The notes beneath the pieces were generated by a model, which searched no databases, was not told where the DNA came from, and saw nothing but the letters and a program-made list of their open reading frames with translations. From Serripes groenlandicus (taxonomy: Eukaryota; Mollusca; Bivalvia; Cardiida; Cardiidae): 64,000 bases of DNA. The position numbers were made by a program, and so were the translations under genes. This document shows, piece by piece, positions 10,221-19,780 of the stretch. Location of the stretch: positions 42,444,076-42,508,075 of the forward strand of contig JASEVX010000011.1 of NCBI GenBank assembly GCA_031761405.1. Reading direction: 5' to 3'. Each line of letters begins with the position of its first letter. Position 1 is the stretch's first letter.

Positions 10221-10840
10221 AAACAAGGCTCAGCACTTCGCCGGCAGCGCAGGTAGACGGCGGGACCTGACTTATAGCGCATGCGGTCCCGGCTCACATT
10301 TTCCCTACAAGCAGCGGAGTGCCAGCGCGTAACGCGGCCAGCACTTCGCCGTCAGCGCGGGTAGACGGCGGGACCTGCCTTATAGCGCATGCGGCCCCGG
10401 CTCATAGTTTCCCTACAAACAGCGGAGCGCCAGCGTGAAACGAGGCCAGCACTTCGCCGTCAGCGCGGGTCGACGGCGGGATCTGCCTTATAGCATATGC
10501 GGCCACGGATCACATTTCTCCTACTAGCAGCGGAGTGCTCGAGTAAAACAAGGCTCAGCACTTCGCCGTAAGCACGGGTAGACTGCGGAACCTGCCGTAT
10601 AGCATAAGCGGCCACGGCTAACATTTCCCTTACCAGCAGCGAGGTGCTAGCGTAAAACAAGGCTCAGCACTTCGCCGTAAGCGCGGGTAGACTGCGGGAC
10701 CTGCCGTATAGCATATTCTGTCACGGCTCACATTTCCCCTACCAGCAGCGGGGTGCTAGCGTAAAACAAGGATCAGCACTTCGCCGTAAGCACTGGTAGA
10801 CTGTGGGACCTACCGTAGAGCATATGCGGCCACGAGACAA
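10221..10840 (+). repeat. ~108-bp GC-rich tandem repeat, 6 copies
   Basis: CAGCACTTCGCCG recurs at 10231, 10339, 10447, 10556, 10665 and 10774, a period of 108-109 bp. Units also contain GGTAGACGGCGGGACCTGCC, TATAGCGCATGCGGCC and GCAGCGGAGTGCCAGCG. The GC content is far above that of the surrounding DNA. Confidence 0.93.
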
Positions 10841-11574
10841 GGGCGTCTAGGCCCGCCCGAGTGCTCCCCTTAATACACGCGGCAGACTCGGGTAGAAATC
10901 TGAAGGCCTATGTTCCACTCTCGTGAGAAAAAAAACAAACAAAAAATGTTCCACTCCCATGCGAATTTGTTTTTGTTCCACTCCCGTGACAAGGGCATCT
11001 AGGCCCGAGTGCTCCCCCGTAATACACGCGGTAGACTCGGGTAGAAATCCGCCTTAAGGCCGTTGTTCCGATCCTGTGAGAAAAAATACACGCGGCAGAC
11101 TCGGGTAGAACTCTGCCTTTAGGCAATACTTCCACTCCCGTGAGGAAGAAATGAAAAAATGTGTTCCATTCCTGTGATAAAAATATTTCCACGCCCGTTA
11201 CAAGGGCGTCTAGGTCCGAGTGCTCCACGTAATATACGCGGCTGTCTAGGGTAGACATCTCAAAAGGCCGTTGTTCCACTCCCGTGAGAGAAAAAAATAA
11301 GTGTTCCACTCCTGTGAGAAATTGTTTTTTGTTCCACTGCCGTGACAAGGGCGTCTAGCTCGAGTGCTCCCCGTAAAACACGCGGCTGACTCGGGTGGAA
11401 ATGCGCCTTAAGGCCTTTGTTTCACTCCCGTGAGGGAGAAAAGAAAGAAAGTGTTCCACTCCTGTGATCATTTTTTTTCTTCCACTCCCGTGACAAGGGC
11501 GTCTAAGCCCGAGTGCTCCACGTGATACACGCGGCGGACACGGGTAGAAATCCGCCTTACGGCCGTGTTCCACT
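10841..11574 (+). repeat. Composite array with GTTCCACTCCCGTGA motifs, ~5 copies
   Basis: ACAAGGGCGTCTAGGCCCGA begins units at about 10837, 10988, 11200, 11345 and 11492. Each continues with TACACGCGGCAGACTCGGG and TAGAAATCCGCCTTAAGGCC, then several GTTCCACTCCCGTGAGAAA pieces. The unit length varies (about 145-210 bp) because the number of the last pieces varies. The 146-residue minus frame here is a repeat artefact. Confidence 0.88.
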
Positions 11575-11929
11575 CGTTTTCAAAAGTTGCCTGCTGCAGA
11601 TGCGTCAGAAAGTGTCTGTATATTTTTCAACAATATGTCGTATATTTTGATTTTCTATACTACAAACATATTTCGACCTGTATTGCAATATATTGCGTAT
11701 CGCTAGTCCATTATTGTAATACGTATCGTATCGTAAGCTGCCTGGCAATACACAGTTCTACCTGGTGAACCGCGTTCGGTCATCGGTTTTCGATTTATTA
11801 TAACTGTCACGGAAATGGAACGCTTGCAGAGGGCCTGCGTCTGCGTCCGGAGTTTGTCGTTACGGGAGTGGAAGACGGCCTAATACGTGATTGTTGGATA
11901 GGTGTTGTCACGAGAATGGAACGCTATAT
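11575..11929. other. Junction: right end of the P1 MITE and diverged satellite pieces
   Basis: 11575-11625 is the right end of the split MITE. 11765-11929 holds diverged satellite-related sequence (TTCGGTCATCGG, GTCACGGAAATGGAACGC, CGTTACGGGAGTGGAA) that leads into the inverted 58-bp array. No gene is visible. Confidence 0.5.
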
Positions 11930-13720
11930 AAATTCGAACACCGATGACCGAGCTCGGTGAAACAGGTCGGCGTTTCGGTTTTTGTCACGGGAGTTTAACG
12001 TTTTCACGAGAGTGGAACACCGATGACCGAGCTCGATATTCCAGGTCGGCGTTCAAATTGCTATATAAATTCGAACACCGATGTTCGAGCTCGGTGTTCC
12101 AGGTCGGCGCTCAGATTTCTATATAATTTCGAATGCCGATGGCCGAGCTCGATATTTCAGGTCCACGTTCAAATTGCTAGATAAATTCGAACACCGATGG
12201 CCGAGCTCGGTGTTCCAGGTCGGCGTTTAGATTGCTATATAAATTCGAATGCCGATGGCCGAGCTCGATTCCAGGTTGGCTTTCAAATTGCTATAAAATT
12301 CGAACACCGATGGGCGAGCTCGGTGTTCCAGGTCGGCAATCAGATTGCAATATAAATTCGAATGCCGATGGCCGAACTCGATATGCCAGGTCGGCGTTCT
12401 AATTGCTATATAAATTCGAACACCGATAGCCGAGCTGGGTGTTTCAGGACGGCGTTACGGTTGTTGTCACTAGAGTGGAACGCTGTCACGGGAGTGGAAC
12501 ACCGATGGCCGAGCTCGGTATTCCAGGTCGGCGTTCAGATTGCTATATACGTTTTGAAGACCGATGGCCGTGCTCGGTGTTGCAGGTAGGCGTGCCGGCT
12601 TGTCATGAGAGTGGAACGCTGTCACTGGAGTGGAACACCGATGGCCTAGCTCGATAATCCAGGTCGGCATTCAAATTGCTATATCAATTCGAACACCGAT
12701 GGCCAAGCTCGGTGTTCCTTGTCGGCGTTCAGATTGCTATATAAGTTTTGAAGACTGATGGCCGAGCTCGATATTCCATGTCGGCGTTCAAATTGCTATA
12801 TCAATTCGAACACCGATGGCCGAGCTCGGTATTCCAGTTCGGCGTTCAGATTGCTATATAAGTTTTGAAGACCAATGGCCGTGCTCGGTGTTGCAGGTAG
12901 GCATGCCGGCTTGTCATGGGAGTGGAACGCTGTCACTGTAGTGGAACACCGATGGCCTAGCTCGATATTCCAGGTCGATATTCCAGGTCGGCGTTCAGAT
13001 TGCTATATAAATTCGAATGCCGATGGCCTAGCTCGATATTCCAGGTCGGCGTTCAAATTGCTCGGTTGCTCGGTGTTCCTTGTCGGCGTTCAGATTGCTA
13101 TATAAGTTTTGAAGACCGATGGCCGAGCTCGATATTCCATGTCGGCGTTCAAATTGCTATATCAATTCGAACACCGATGGCCGAGCTCGGTATTCCAGTT
13201 CGGCGTTCAGATTGCTATATAAGTTTTGAAGACCAATGGCCGTGCTCGGTGTTGCAGGTAGGCGTGCCGGCTTGTCATGGGAGTGGAACGCTGTCACTGT
13301 AGTGGAACACCGATGGCCTAGCTCGATATTCCAGGTCGGCGTTCAGATTGCTATATAAATTCGAATGCCGATGGCCTAGCTCGATATTCCAGGTCGGCGT
13401 TCAAATTGCTATATCAATTCGAACACCGATGGCCGAGCTCGGTATTCCAGGTCGGCGTTCAGATTGCTATATAAATTCGAATGCCGATGACCTAGCTCGA
13501 TATTCCATGTCGGCTTTCATATTGCTATATAAATTCGAACACCGATGGCCGAGCTCGATGTTCCAGTTCGGCGTTCAGATTGCTATATAAATTCGAATTC
13601 CGATGACCGAGCTCGATATTCCAGGTCGGCGTTCAAATTACTATATAAATACGAATTCCGATGACCGAGCTCAATATTCCAGGTCGGCGTTCAAATTGCT
13701 ATATAAGTTCGAACACCGAT
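11930..13720 (-). repeat. 58-bp satellite array, right arm of the inverted pair
   Basis: This is the reverse complement of the array at 8815-9650, about 30 units. Unit types alternate: one has CTCGATATTCC with TTCAAATTG and GAACACCGAT, the other CTCGGTGTTCC with TTCAGATTG and GAATGCCGAT. The array is therefore a dimeric higher-order repeat of about 116 bp. Some units carry an inserted GTCACGGGAGTGGAAC block. None of the frames in it is a gene. Confidence 0.93.
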
Positions 13721-13721
13721 G

Positions 13722-13960
13722 TGCATAAGTAGGGACGTTCCTACCCTATGGAGTCGCCTAGTATTTCAAGAGCAATACCCTTATTATTAGAAAATGTACA
13801 TAAGTGGTTGCATTCCTACCACATGGATTAGCCCAGTAATACCAGAGCAATATCCTTATAATTAAAAAATATACATAAGTGGAGAACTTCCTACCCTATG
13901 GATTCCCAGTTATACGAGACGAACATCCTGACAATGAACTCCAACAGCGGATCCTTGCAG
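13722..13960 (+). repeat. ~65-bp CATAAGTGG repeat, right part of the split array
   Basis: Three to four units (TGCATAAGTAGGGACGTTCC, GTACATAAGTGGTTGCATTCC, ATACATAAGTGGAGAACTTCC) continue the array seen at 8585-8775 in the same orientation. A P1 MITE right-end fragment follows at about 14014-14077. Confidence 0.75.
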
Positions 13961-14084
13961 TAATAACAAGTGTAATATGTACATAGGAGGACGCATTCAT
14001 ATCCCACTGAACAATGTTTTCAGTGTTCGTCTGCTGCAGAGGCCTCAGAAAGCTTCTGTATGTAGGTAAAGGTTTAGTTATGAT

Positions 14085-14298
14085 ATGTATACATAACTAC
14101 TTTATAACCAACAGTATGGACTCTGCCTAATGTATAGACTCAGATCAGCCAGCGCAGTCCGCGAAGGCTATTCCGGGCCGACACATTCAGTCTCAGGGGG
14201 ATATATTTATAGAGTAATGATTCCTAAGCTTAAGAGTATCAGGGTCGATACTTAACACAGAGTCCACAGTGTTGGATTTCTCGCAGAACGGCTCATAT
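14085..14298 (+). mobile_element. Palindromic MITE, GAGCCG family (family G), left end worn
   Basis: The sequence runs ACCAACAGTATGGACTCTGC ... GATCAGCCAGCGCAGTCCGC ... CAGAGTCCACAGTGTTGG ... GAACGGCTCA. It matches the complete family copy at 42286-42549. The left terminal GAGCCGTCCC is lost. No coding capacity. Confidence 0.75.
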
Positions 14299-14477
14299 TA
14301 AGAATTTGGCCAACCCTAACTTCATTCTTGTATCTATTGTTTATTTAAACAGATTATGTGCTGAAAGAAATAAAGAATGTTATATGCGATGGCATATCTT
14401 TTGAACAAAACATTTTGTAAAGGAGTGTGTCAAGACTATTCCACACAGAAGACTATTGCGTCAATCAGTATTTACTT

Positions 14478-14706
14478 TTAACCCTTTCCAACATACATGT
14501 ACAACAAATCTGCAGCAGACGACTTTGAAAACATCTTATACAAAATTTGAACAAACTCCATTAATGACAGTTTAGTTATTTAAAACAGTTGAAACAATTG
14601 CAGCAAATGGAGAAATTGCTCATCAATTTCACCTTTGTCACAATGTTTTCAAAAGTCGTCTGCTGCAGATGCGTCTGAAAGTGTCTGTATGTGGGAAAGG
14701 GGTTAA
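14478..14706 (+). mobile_element. Complete P1 MITE with TTAA flanks
   Basis: TTAA at 14478-14481 and 14703-14706 bracket CCCTTTCCAACATACATG on the left and GTATGTGGGAAAGGGG on the right. Internal cores are GCAGCAGACGACTTTGAAAA and CAAAAGTCGTCTGCTGCAG, inverted to each other. This is the reference copy for the P1 fragments elsewhere (right-end pieces at about 14930-14993 and 50338-50394, left pieces at about 41450-41610, 51623-51740 and 53760-53890). Confidence 0.82.
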
Positions 14707-14809
14707 CATGTCAGTGTTTCGGTGTAAGTGGTTGTTTTAACCCAGATATTTATCTTCCATGACTCACCAAACTTCGAAAACATCTAAGCTAAAGAATAGA
14801 AACTGAGCA

Positions 14810-14925
14810 CGGATTGTTGTGTGGATTTCTGATGTCAAAAAGCCAGGAAACGGATGCGTAGGTAAACTGGCCCCCGTTATATGACTGAAAAATTGTAGCA
14901 AACGGCGTTAAACAGACAATCAATC
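14810..14925 (+). mobile_element. SINE family B, 3' fragment
   Basis: GATTGTTGTGTGGATTTCTG, CCAGGAAACGGATGCGTAGG, ACTGGCCCCCGTTATATGAC and GGCGTTAAACAGACAATCAATC match the body and tail of the complete SINE-B at 18179-18477. The tRNA-like head is missing. Confidence 0.7.
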
Positions 14926-15127
14926 CTTTTGTCGCCATGTTTTCAAAAGTCGTATGCTGCAAATGCATATATCTGCGTCTGCATATGGTAAAGGGTTTAT
15001 TTACAAGTGATGTACTCCTTTGTTGTTTTGAAATGCTCTTTTGACGTACATTTTGCAGGCATACAGTTGATCATGTTTATACAACTGCGTGCCAAAACAG
15101 TCAGATTCAAGTCGTACATGACAATTG

Positions 15128-15225
15128 AGCCGTTCCACGAGAGAACCAACATTATGGACTCTGTTTAATGTATCGATCCAGATCAGCCTGCAGGCTAATC
15201 TGGGCCGACACATTCGTAAGGAGAG
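15128..15225 (+). mobile_element. Left half of a family G MITE
   Basis: GAGCCGTTCCACGAGAGAAC, then CATTATGGACTCTGTTTAATG and GGGCCGACACATTCGT, match the left half of 42286-42549. The right half is absent. Confidence 0.7.
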
Positions 15226-15310
15226 ATTTAGCTGCTCTAAATCAGTGAGTGACTGTGTGGTATTTTACGCGGCTTTCAACAGGGTTATATCATGGCATTT
15301 CCTGGGTAAG

Positions 15311-15655
15311 CAGGGGCGTAGCATTGCAACAATCAATGTGTAGGCCGCCTCGTGAGAAAATCAACAGTGTGGACTCTGCGTAAATTATCGACCCGGATCA
15401 GCCTAAGCATGCCACACAGGTCTATCCGGATAGACACTTTTCGCCTCCTGTGAATTTTCTGTTTTAGGAATAGCTACTCTATACATCTATGCCCCTAAGA
15501 CGGAATGTGTCGGCCGGATCAGTCTGCGCGGACAGCGCAGGCTGATCTGGTCGATACATTACGCAGATGTCTATAGCCGCAGCTGCATTTTGTGGCATTT
15601 TGAGAAAAAATGTGTAGGCACGTGCATATAGTGCCTACAGGGAGCTACGCCCCTG
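15311..15655. mobile_element. hAT-like MITE (CAGGGGCGTAGC ends), carrying a nested MITE
   Basis: The element begins CAGGGGCGTAGC and ends GCTACGCCCCTG, which are perfect 12-bp inverted ends. GTAAG at 15306-15310 and 15656-15660 is a 5-bp direct repeat of target sequence. CAGGGGCGTAGC-type ends are common among animal hAT elements, though a 5-bp duplication is shorter than the usual 8. Inside, about 15340-15598 is a family G MITE in reverse orientation. Confidence 0.65.
15340..15598 (-). mobile_element. Family G MITE nested in the hAT-like element
   Basis: In reverse orientation the sequence follows the 42286-42549 consensus: AGTGTGGACTCTGCGTAA, GACCCGGATCAGCCTAAGC, CCTCCTGTGAATTTTCTGTT, GACGGAATGTGTCGGCC, GATACATTACGCAGA. 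The outermost ends are diverged. Confidence 0.65.
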
Positions 15656-15830
15656 GTAAGTTACGAGCCCTACTGGTCAATTTATCCTGACACCAGTCAG
15701 TCATTCGTAATGCTAACCACGCAACCTTGAGCGCCAGGGAGGGTAGCCATTGCCACCATTTTATAAAGTATTTTGTCCTAATGCAAACAACGCAATCCTG
15801 GGCAAAAAAGGTTTACATCACCGATACGAT

Positions 15831-16696
15831 GTTATGGTTTGGGTATAGTGGATGTTGTATCACCTTCAATCGATTATGGACATATTAATTATCAATGTTC
15901 GGTTTGTACTTGAATCAGATTATGAAAGGTACGAGTATAGTTCGATGAATTGTTGCCATTTAATATTAAGGTAGAATATCCCAAAATGGGTCCGGTTATT
16001 TCCGTAAGAAGTCGATTGAGTTCGGTTGGATACCGCCAAGCACACGAAATATACCGATATCTTACATGACTTCAGACGGAAATCGCCGACGATACATAGT
16101 GTTTATAAATTATTACCAACCTCGTTCTGAAATCGACGAGCTCGTTTGGAGTGGTCTATCTTAATTGTTACTGTTCTATTCAAATGCGAGTTATTTATAA
16201 ACTAACCAAACAATGTATCATGTGAAATAATAACGGAAGGGGAAATTATTGACGTCAAGTACATGGGGATCTTATTACATCTTGTCATATAATAATGGCA
16301 CTACAAAAAGGGATGTGGAAGTAAAGAAAAGAGCCTACACTGCTAGATTGACTGAAGCTATATATACTGTAACTACAACTCTTCAAATGGTACGAGGTCA
16401 AAGACATATCTAGTATTTGTTTCCAGATACGAAATAAAAACTCGAGTTCGAGTACCGTGATGAGCGGGTCTGAAATGTGTTCACACACATGGCGCGAGTA
16501 CTGGTTAACTCTCCTGGAAGCAGACATCGAGCGTGATTAATATAAGCTGAAAGCTTGTTTCGCAAACGAAGTTAAAATAAATAAGATTAAACTAAATAAA
16601 AAACTCTTCTGACATGACATGTCACAGGTGTGAGATTCAAGTTACGTCAAGCGTATATGCATTAGCTCTCATCCCTTCTCTTGATACGAACAACAT
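15831..16696. other. Intergenic, no feature recognised
   Basis: Nothing here could be assigned. A minus frame at 16285-16527 starts with ATG and could be a first exon, but it has no recognisable motif and no convincing donor site. Confidence 0.35.
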
Positions 16697-16904
16697 TTAA
16701 CTCTTTCAGCGCCGAATTGTTTAAATTAGACTCTTCCATGTTCAAAATCGGACGTCTCCATTTCTTATGTAATAAAAGTTTGGACTATTTTGATAACTAA
16801 AAGGCAAACAATGCTGATGTCAGGTGAGACAGCTCGAGCTGACTCGCCTGAATCAGTATTGCTTGCAAAAACCTGAAAATTGCCTTTGGCGCTGAAAGGG
16901 TTAA
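16697..16904 (+). mobile_element. MITE with TTAA flanks, family P2, copy 1
   Basis: TTAA at 16697-16700 and 16901-16904 flank CTCTTTCAGCGCCGAATTG on the left and CCTTTGGCGCTGAAAGGG on the right. The interior folds around GAGACAGCTCGAGCTGACTC. No coding sequence is present. The TTAA target site again suggests piggyBac mobilisation. Confidence 0.78.
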
Positions 16905-17012
16905 GGACTGTACAGCAGATGAAGGTTTGATGATATACATTGTGTGAAAAACAAAGAAGTATTCACAACTAGCACGCTAAGATCGTTCTTCGTCTCAGAA
17001 GTAAAGTATTCC

Positions 17013-17225
17013 TTAACTCTTTCAGCGCCGAATTGTTTAAAGTAGGCTCTTCCATATTCAAAATCGGGCATCTCCATTACTCATGTAATCAAAGTTTGGA
17101 CAATTTTGACAATTAAAAGGCAAACAATGCTGATTTTAGGTGAGACAGCTCGTTACGAGCTGACTCACCTGAATCAGTATTGTTTGCAAAAACCTCAATA
17201 TTGCCTTTGGCGCTGAAAGGGTTAA
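17013..17225 (+). mobile_element. MITE with TTAA flanks, family P2, copy 2
   Basis: This has the same structure as the copy 109 bp upstream: TTAA at 17013-17016 and 17222-17225, CTCTTTCAGCGCCGAATTG on the left and GGCGCTGAAAGGG on the right. The centre is the longer palindrome GACAGCTCGTTACGAGCTG. The two copies differ at many positions, so they are independent insertions or an old duplication. A right-end remnant of this family sits at about 21609-21635. The stretch 17226-17705 holds nothing recognisable. Confidence 0.78.
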
Positions 17226-17705
17226 CTCAACGATTCGGAAACGTAGTACTCGAGACTAAAAAGGGGATCTCAAATTATCTTTTGATTATGTGTATTCAGC
17301 GATGCCCCAACTCAGTTACTACCTTATTTGCAGTTAGATTAATTTGAAATATTACCCCATTCAACATGTTCTGGACAAGTTTCGCCAAATCTCGCCTCTC
17401 ACGAGTGCTGTTCTAAGAATTGAACAAACCTATAACTGTACCTAGAATAGATGTACAGTTGGTAGTATTTGTAAAACATAATGTTTAACATTTTAAATAA
17501 AGCCCATTTTAGCTCTACGAACTAAACTATCCACACACATATAATGAAATAAAACTTAAACTGGTATTGTTTTTCTTAGTTTTTACATTAAGTAATAATT
17601 AGCAGTAGACTCTCGGTCTTACGTAAACGAATCATCCTTAGCAACTGCTTTATACGTAAAGTACTAGTCCGGTTTTCGAATTTTAGGAACTGACAAAAAC
17701 GTCTG

Positions 17706-17915
17706 AAGATTGATTGATTGGTATTTAATTACCAGTACTACTGGTTCATTTATCCTTACACCAGCCAGTCGGTCGTGATGTAAACCCCGCAACCCCGAGC
17801 GGCAAGTAGTGCAGCCATTTCTACCATTGTAAAAGCTTTGGTATGACCCGGCTGGGTATCGAATCCACGACCTCCCGCACCGAGGCGGACGCTCTATCAC
17901 TACACCATCGAGGCG
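17706..17915 (-). mobile_element. SINE-A copy
   Basis: On the minus strand the head reads GCCTCGATGGTGTAGTGATAG (A-box-like), then CGTCCGCCTCGGTGCGGG, then GGATTCGATACCC (B-box-like). The body continues through GGTGTAAGGATAAATGAACC. A short head-only remnant lies at 18088-18137. Confidence 0.72.
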
Positions 17916-17924
17916 GTCATTTAA

Positions 17925-18600
17925 AACAACATCGGGAGACAGTCCCTACAATAATAGTATTGACAGCTTGTACAGTTTATGTTAAGAATCTGTAATCTTA
18001 AATCCCGGATCTGCTAATAATTTGGACATGTAATACATCCGCGTTATCACGGTTGAAATAACAACCCCGCAATACAAACAATGTAGACCTCCCGCACCCA
18101 AGGAGGACGCTCTATCACTACACGATCGTGGCGGTCATCGGGAGACAGTCCCTACAATAATAGTATTGACTGTACAGCCGATCCCCGGTAGCTCAGTCGG
18201 TAGCGACGCGGGCTGCCATCCAGGGGTTGTGAGTTCGAATCCCGGCTCGGCCAACTTTCTTTCCGACGATTGACATTAGTCAATGCGACATGCGTCATTC
18301 GTGTTCCACCAATGGGCTAAGTCTATGTAGAAAAGCAGCCAGTTGCCTGGGAAGATTGTTGTGTGGAATACTAGTGTGAGAAAACCAGGAAATGCATGAG
18401 TAGGTGAACTGGCCGCCGTAATATAACTGAGAAATTGTTAAAAACGGCGTTAAACCCTAATCAATCGATCAATCAACTGCTTGTACAGTTTATGTTCATG
18501 ACTAAATAATCTTGAATCTTAAATCCCGAATCTTGTTATAACTTGGTCATGCAATACATCCGAGTCATCACGGTTGAAAAAAACAACCCCACAACACTGC
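17925..18600 (+). repeat. ~200-bp tandem duplication, second unit split by a SINE
   Basis: CATCGGGAGACAGTCCCTAC, AATAATAGTATTGAC, CTTGTACAGTTTATG and ACATCCG.GT.ATCACGGTTGAA occur at 17925-18065. They recur at 18137-18176 plus 18478-18600, the second unit being interrupted by a complete SINE-B. The duplication also carried a SINE-A head remnant. Confidence 0.7.
18179..18477 (+). mobile_element. tRNA-derived SINE, family B, complete copy
   Basis: The head has GGTAGCTCAGTCGGTAG (A box) and GAGTTCGAATCCCGGC (B box) in a tRNA-like arrangement ending in GGCTCGGCCAAC. A ~200-bp body follows with CCACCAATGGGCTAAG, GTAGGTGAACTGGCCGCCG and AAAAACGGCGTTAAACCC. The tail is a TCAA/CAATCAAT repeat. TGTACAG before the head and TGTACAG after the tail suggest the target duplication. 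The tRNA-like part would promote RNA polymerase III transcription; mobilisation by a LINE is inferred. Confidence 0.82.
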
Positions 18601-18733
18601 TCGGTCACCAAAATATGTGGGTTGTAACTAGATTCTAACTTGACAGATTTTGTTCATAATGAATAATTTCTCATTTCGCAACAGATTGTTCAATACTTAT
18701 AGTTTCATTTATAAAGAAGTACCATATGTTTGT

Positions 18734-19045
18734 CTAGATGAGTCTTGTCGTATGTGGGAAATGGTGGCCTAACATTATTTGTGAAAGGGTCGTCTCATTG
18801 AACGTTGATATGTTGATAAGTTTTGTAATTGTCTTTTCCATTGTTTTTGTTAACATCACACTTGAGAGTTTACTATTATTTTTCGCGTTTTTATGAAGTG
18901 GTATGGTGAAAAGCCCCGATTCATAATATGTCATGTGTTTACACTTCAGTTCATCTGGCGTCAGATTAACTGTTTTCAATCTACAACGGTAGAGGGGGTT
19001 GTCCAAGTTGAACAATCTACATGCTCCTTCATTGTCATGGTACAA
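18734..19045 (-). other. Uncharacterised open frame, possible exon
   Basis: This is a 103-codon minus frame with balanced composition and no ATG at its start. It is preceded by TGTCCCCTAG, which could be a splice acceptor. Residues such as NEGACRLFNLDNPLYRCRLK and CKHMTYYESGLF do not match a family I recognise. No donor or neighbouring exon was identified, so it may be chance. A worn SINE-B head (minus) lies nearby at 19285-19365. Confidence 0.18.
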
Positions 19046-19473
19046 CTAGGGGACAGGTATGGAATCGATTTGTGTAATGGCAAGAAGTTTAATTAAAAAC
19101 CGAAACCAACCTGTGCGAAACTTTTGATATAAACTTCCGTCTTCCGTTGAAGATTGAAAAGAGTGAGATTGCCAATCTAAAATAATATGTTTGTAACTTT
19201 TTATAAGTGCTTTAATTTGTTTGAATCTTCATATTGCATTGTTGTTTTTCGACTTGACTCTCTCAAATCTGAAGTTCAAATCATCGGAGAGAAATAATGG
19301 CCGAGCTGGCATTTGAACTCACGATCCTTGAATTGATAGCCCTCTTCGTTACCGATGAGCTATTGCAACCAACAACACTTTGGTGACAAGTGTAGAACAA
19401 AACTGTCTGCTCTTCAGAAAGATATTTATTTTGAGAAAACAGATTGTTGACTACTTAAATCCTTTGTCAATGA

Positions 19474-19770
19474 CTGATTGAATGGGGTTAACGACGTTTT
19501 CAACAATTTGTCATTCATATCACGGCGACCAGTTCACCTAATCATGCGTTTCCTGGTTTTCACACACCAGTACACCACACAACATACTTTCCAAGCAACT
19601 GGCTATTTTTTTAACATAGACTGGTAAACAGCCCATTGGTGAAACGAATGACGCAGGGTACAATGACTTGTGTCAAACGTCGGAAAGAATGTTGGCCGAG
19701 CCGGGATTCGAACTCACAACCCCTGGATTGACAGCCCGCGTCGCTACCGACTGAGCTACAGGGACTCGGC
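19474..19770 (-). mobile_element. SINE-B with a perfect 10-bp target duplication
   Basis: On the minus strand the head GTAGCTCAGTCGGTAGCGAC, the B box GAGTTCGAATCCCGG and the body follow the 18179-18477 copy, ending in a CAATCAGTCA-like tail. TTGTCAATGA at 19464-19473 and 19771-19780 is a direct repeat on both sides. The intact duplication indicates a fairly recent insertion. The minus frame at 19611-19835 merely reads the head. Confidence 0.88.
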
Positions 19771-19780
19771 TTGTCAATGA

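Larger units (their letters stand above)
15262..15830 (-). mobile_element. SINE-A split by a nested hAT-like element
   Basis: GCGGCTTTCAACAGGG and CATTTCCTGGGTAAG (to 15310) join directly, in the family consensus, to GTAAGTTACGAGCCCTACTGG (from 15656). This is the SINE-A body interrupted by 345 bp. The tRNA-like end is degraded after about 15780. Confidence 0.7.

Noticed and set aside
8743..13590. Many 60-146 codon frames with RRSDCYI and GRARYSRSA patterns
   Set aside because: They are satellite translations, present on both strands and in shifted frames.
16285..16527. 80-codon ATG frame on the minus strand as a gene
   Set aside because: It has no recognisable domain, no donor and no partner exon; it is compatible with chance.
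18184..18256. tRNA gene
   Set aside because: It has A- and B-box-like motifs but no proper cloverleaf, and is the head of a SINE present in several copies with a conserved body.
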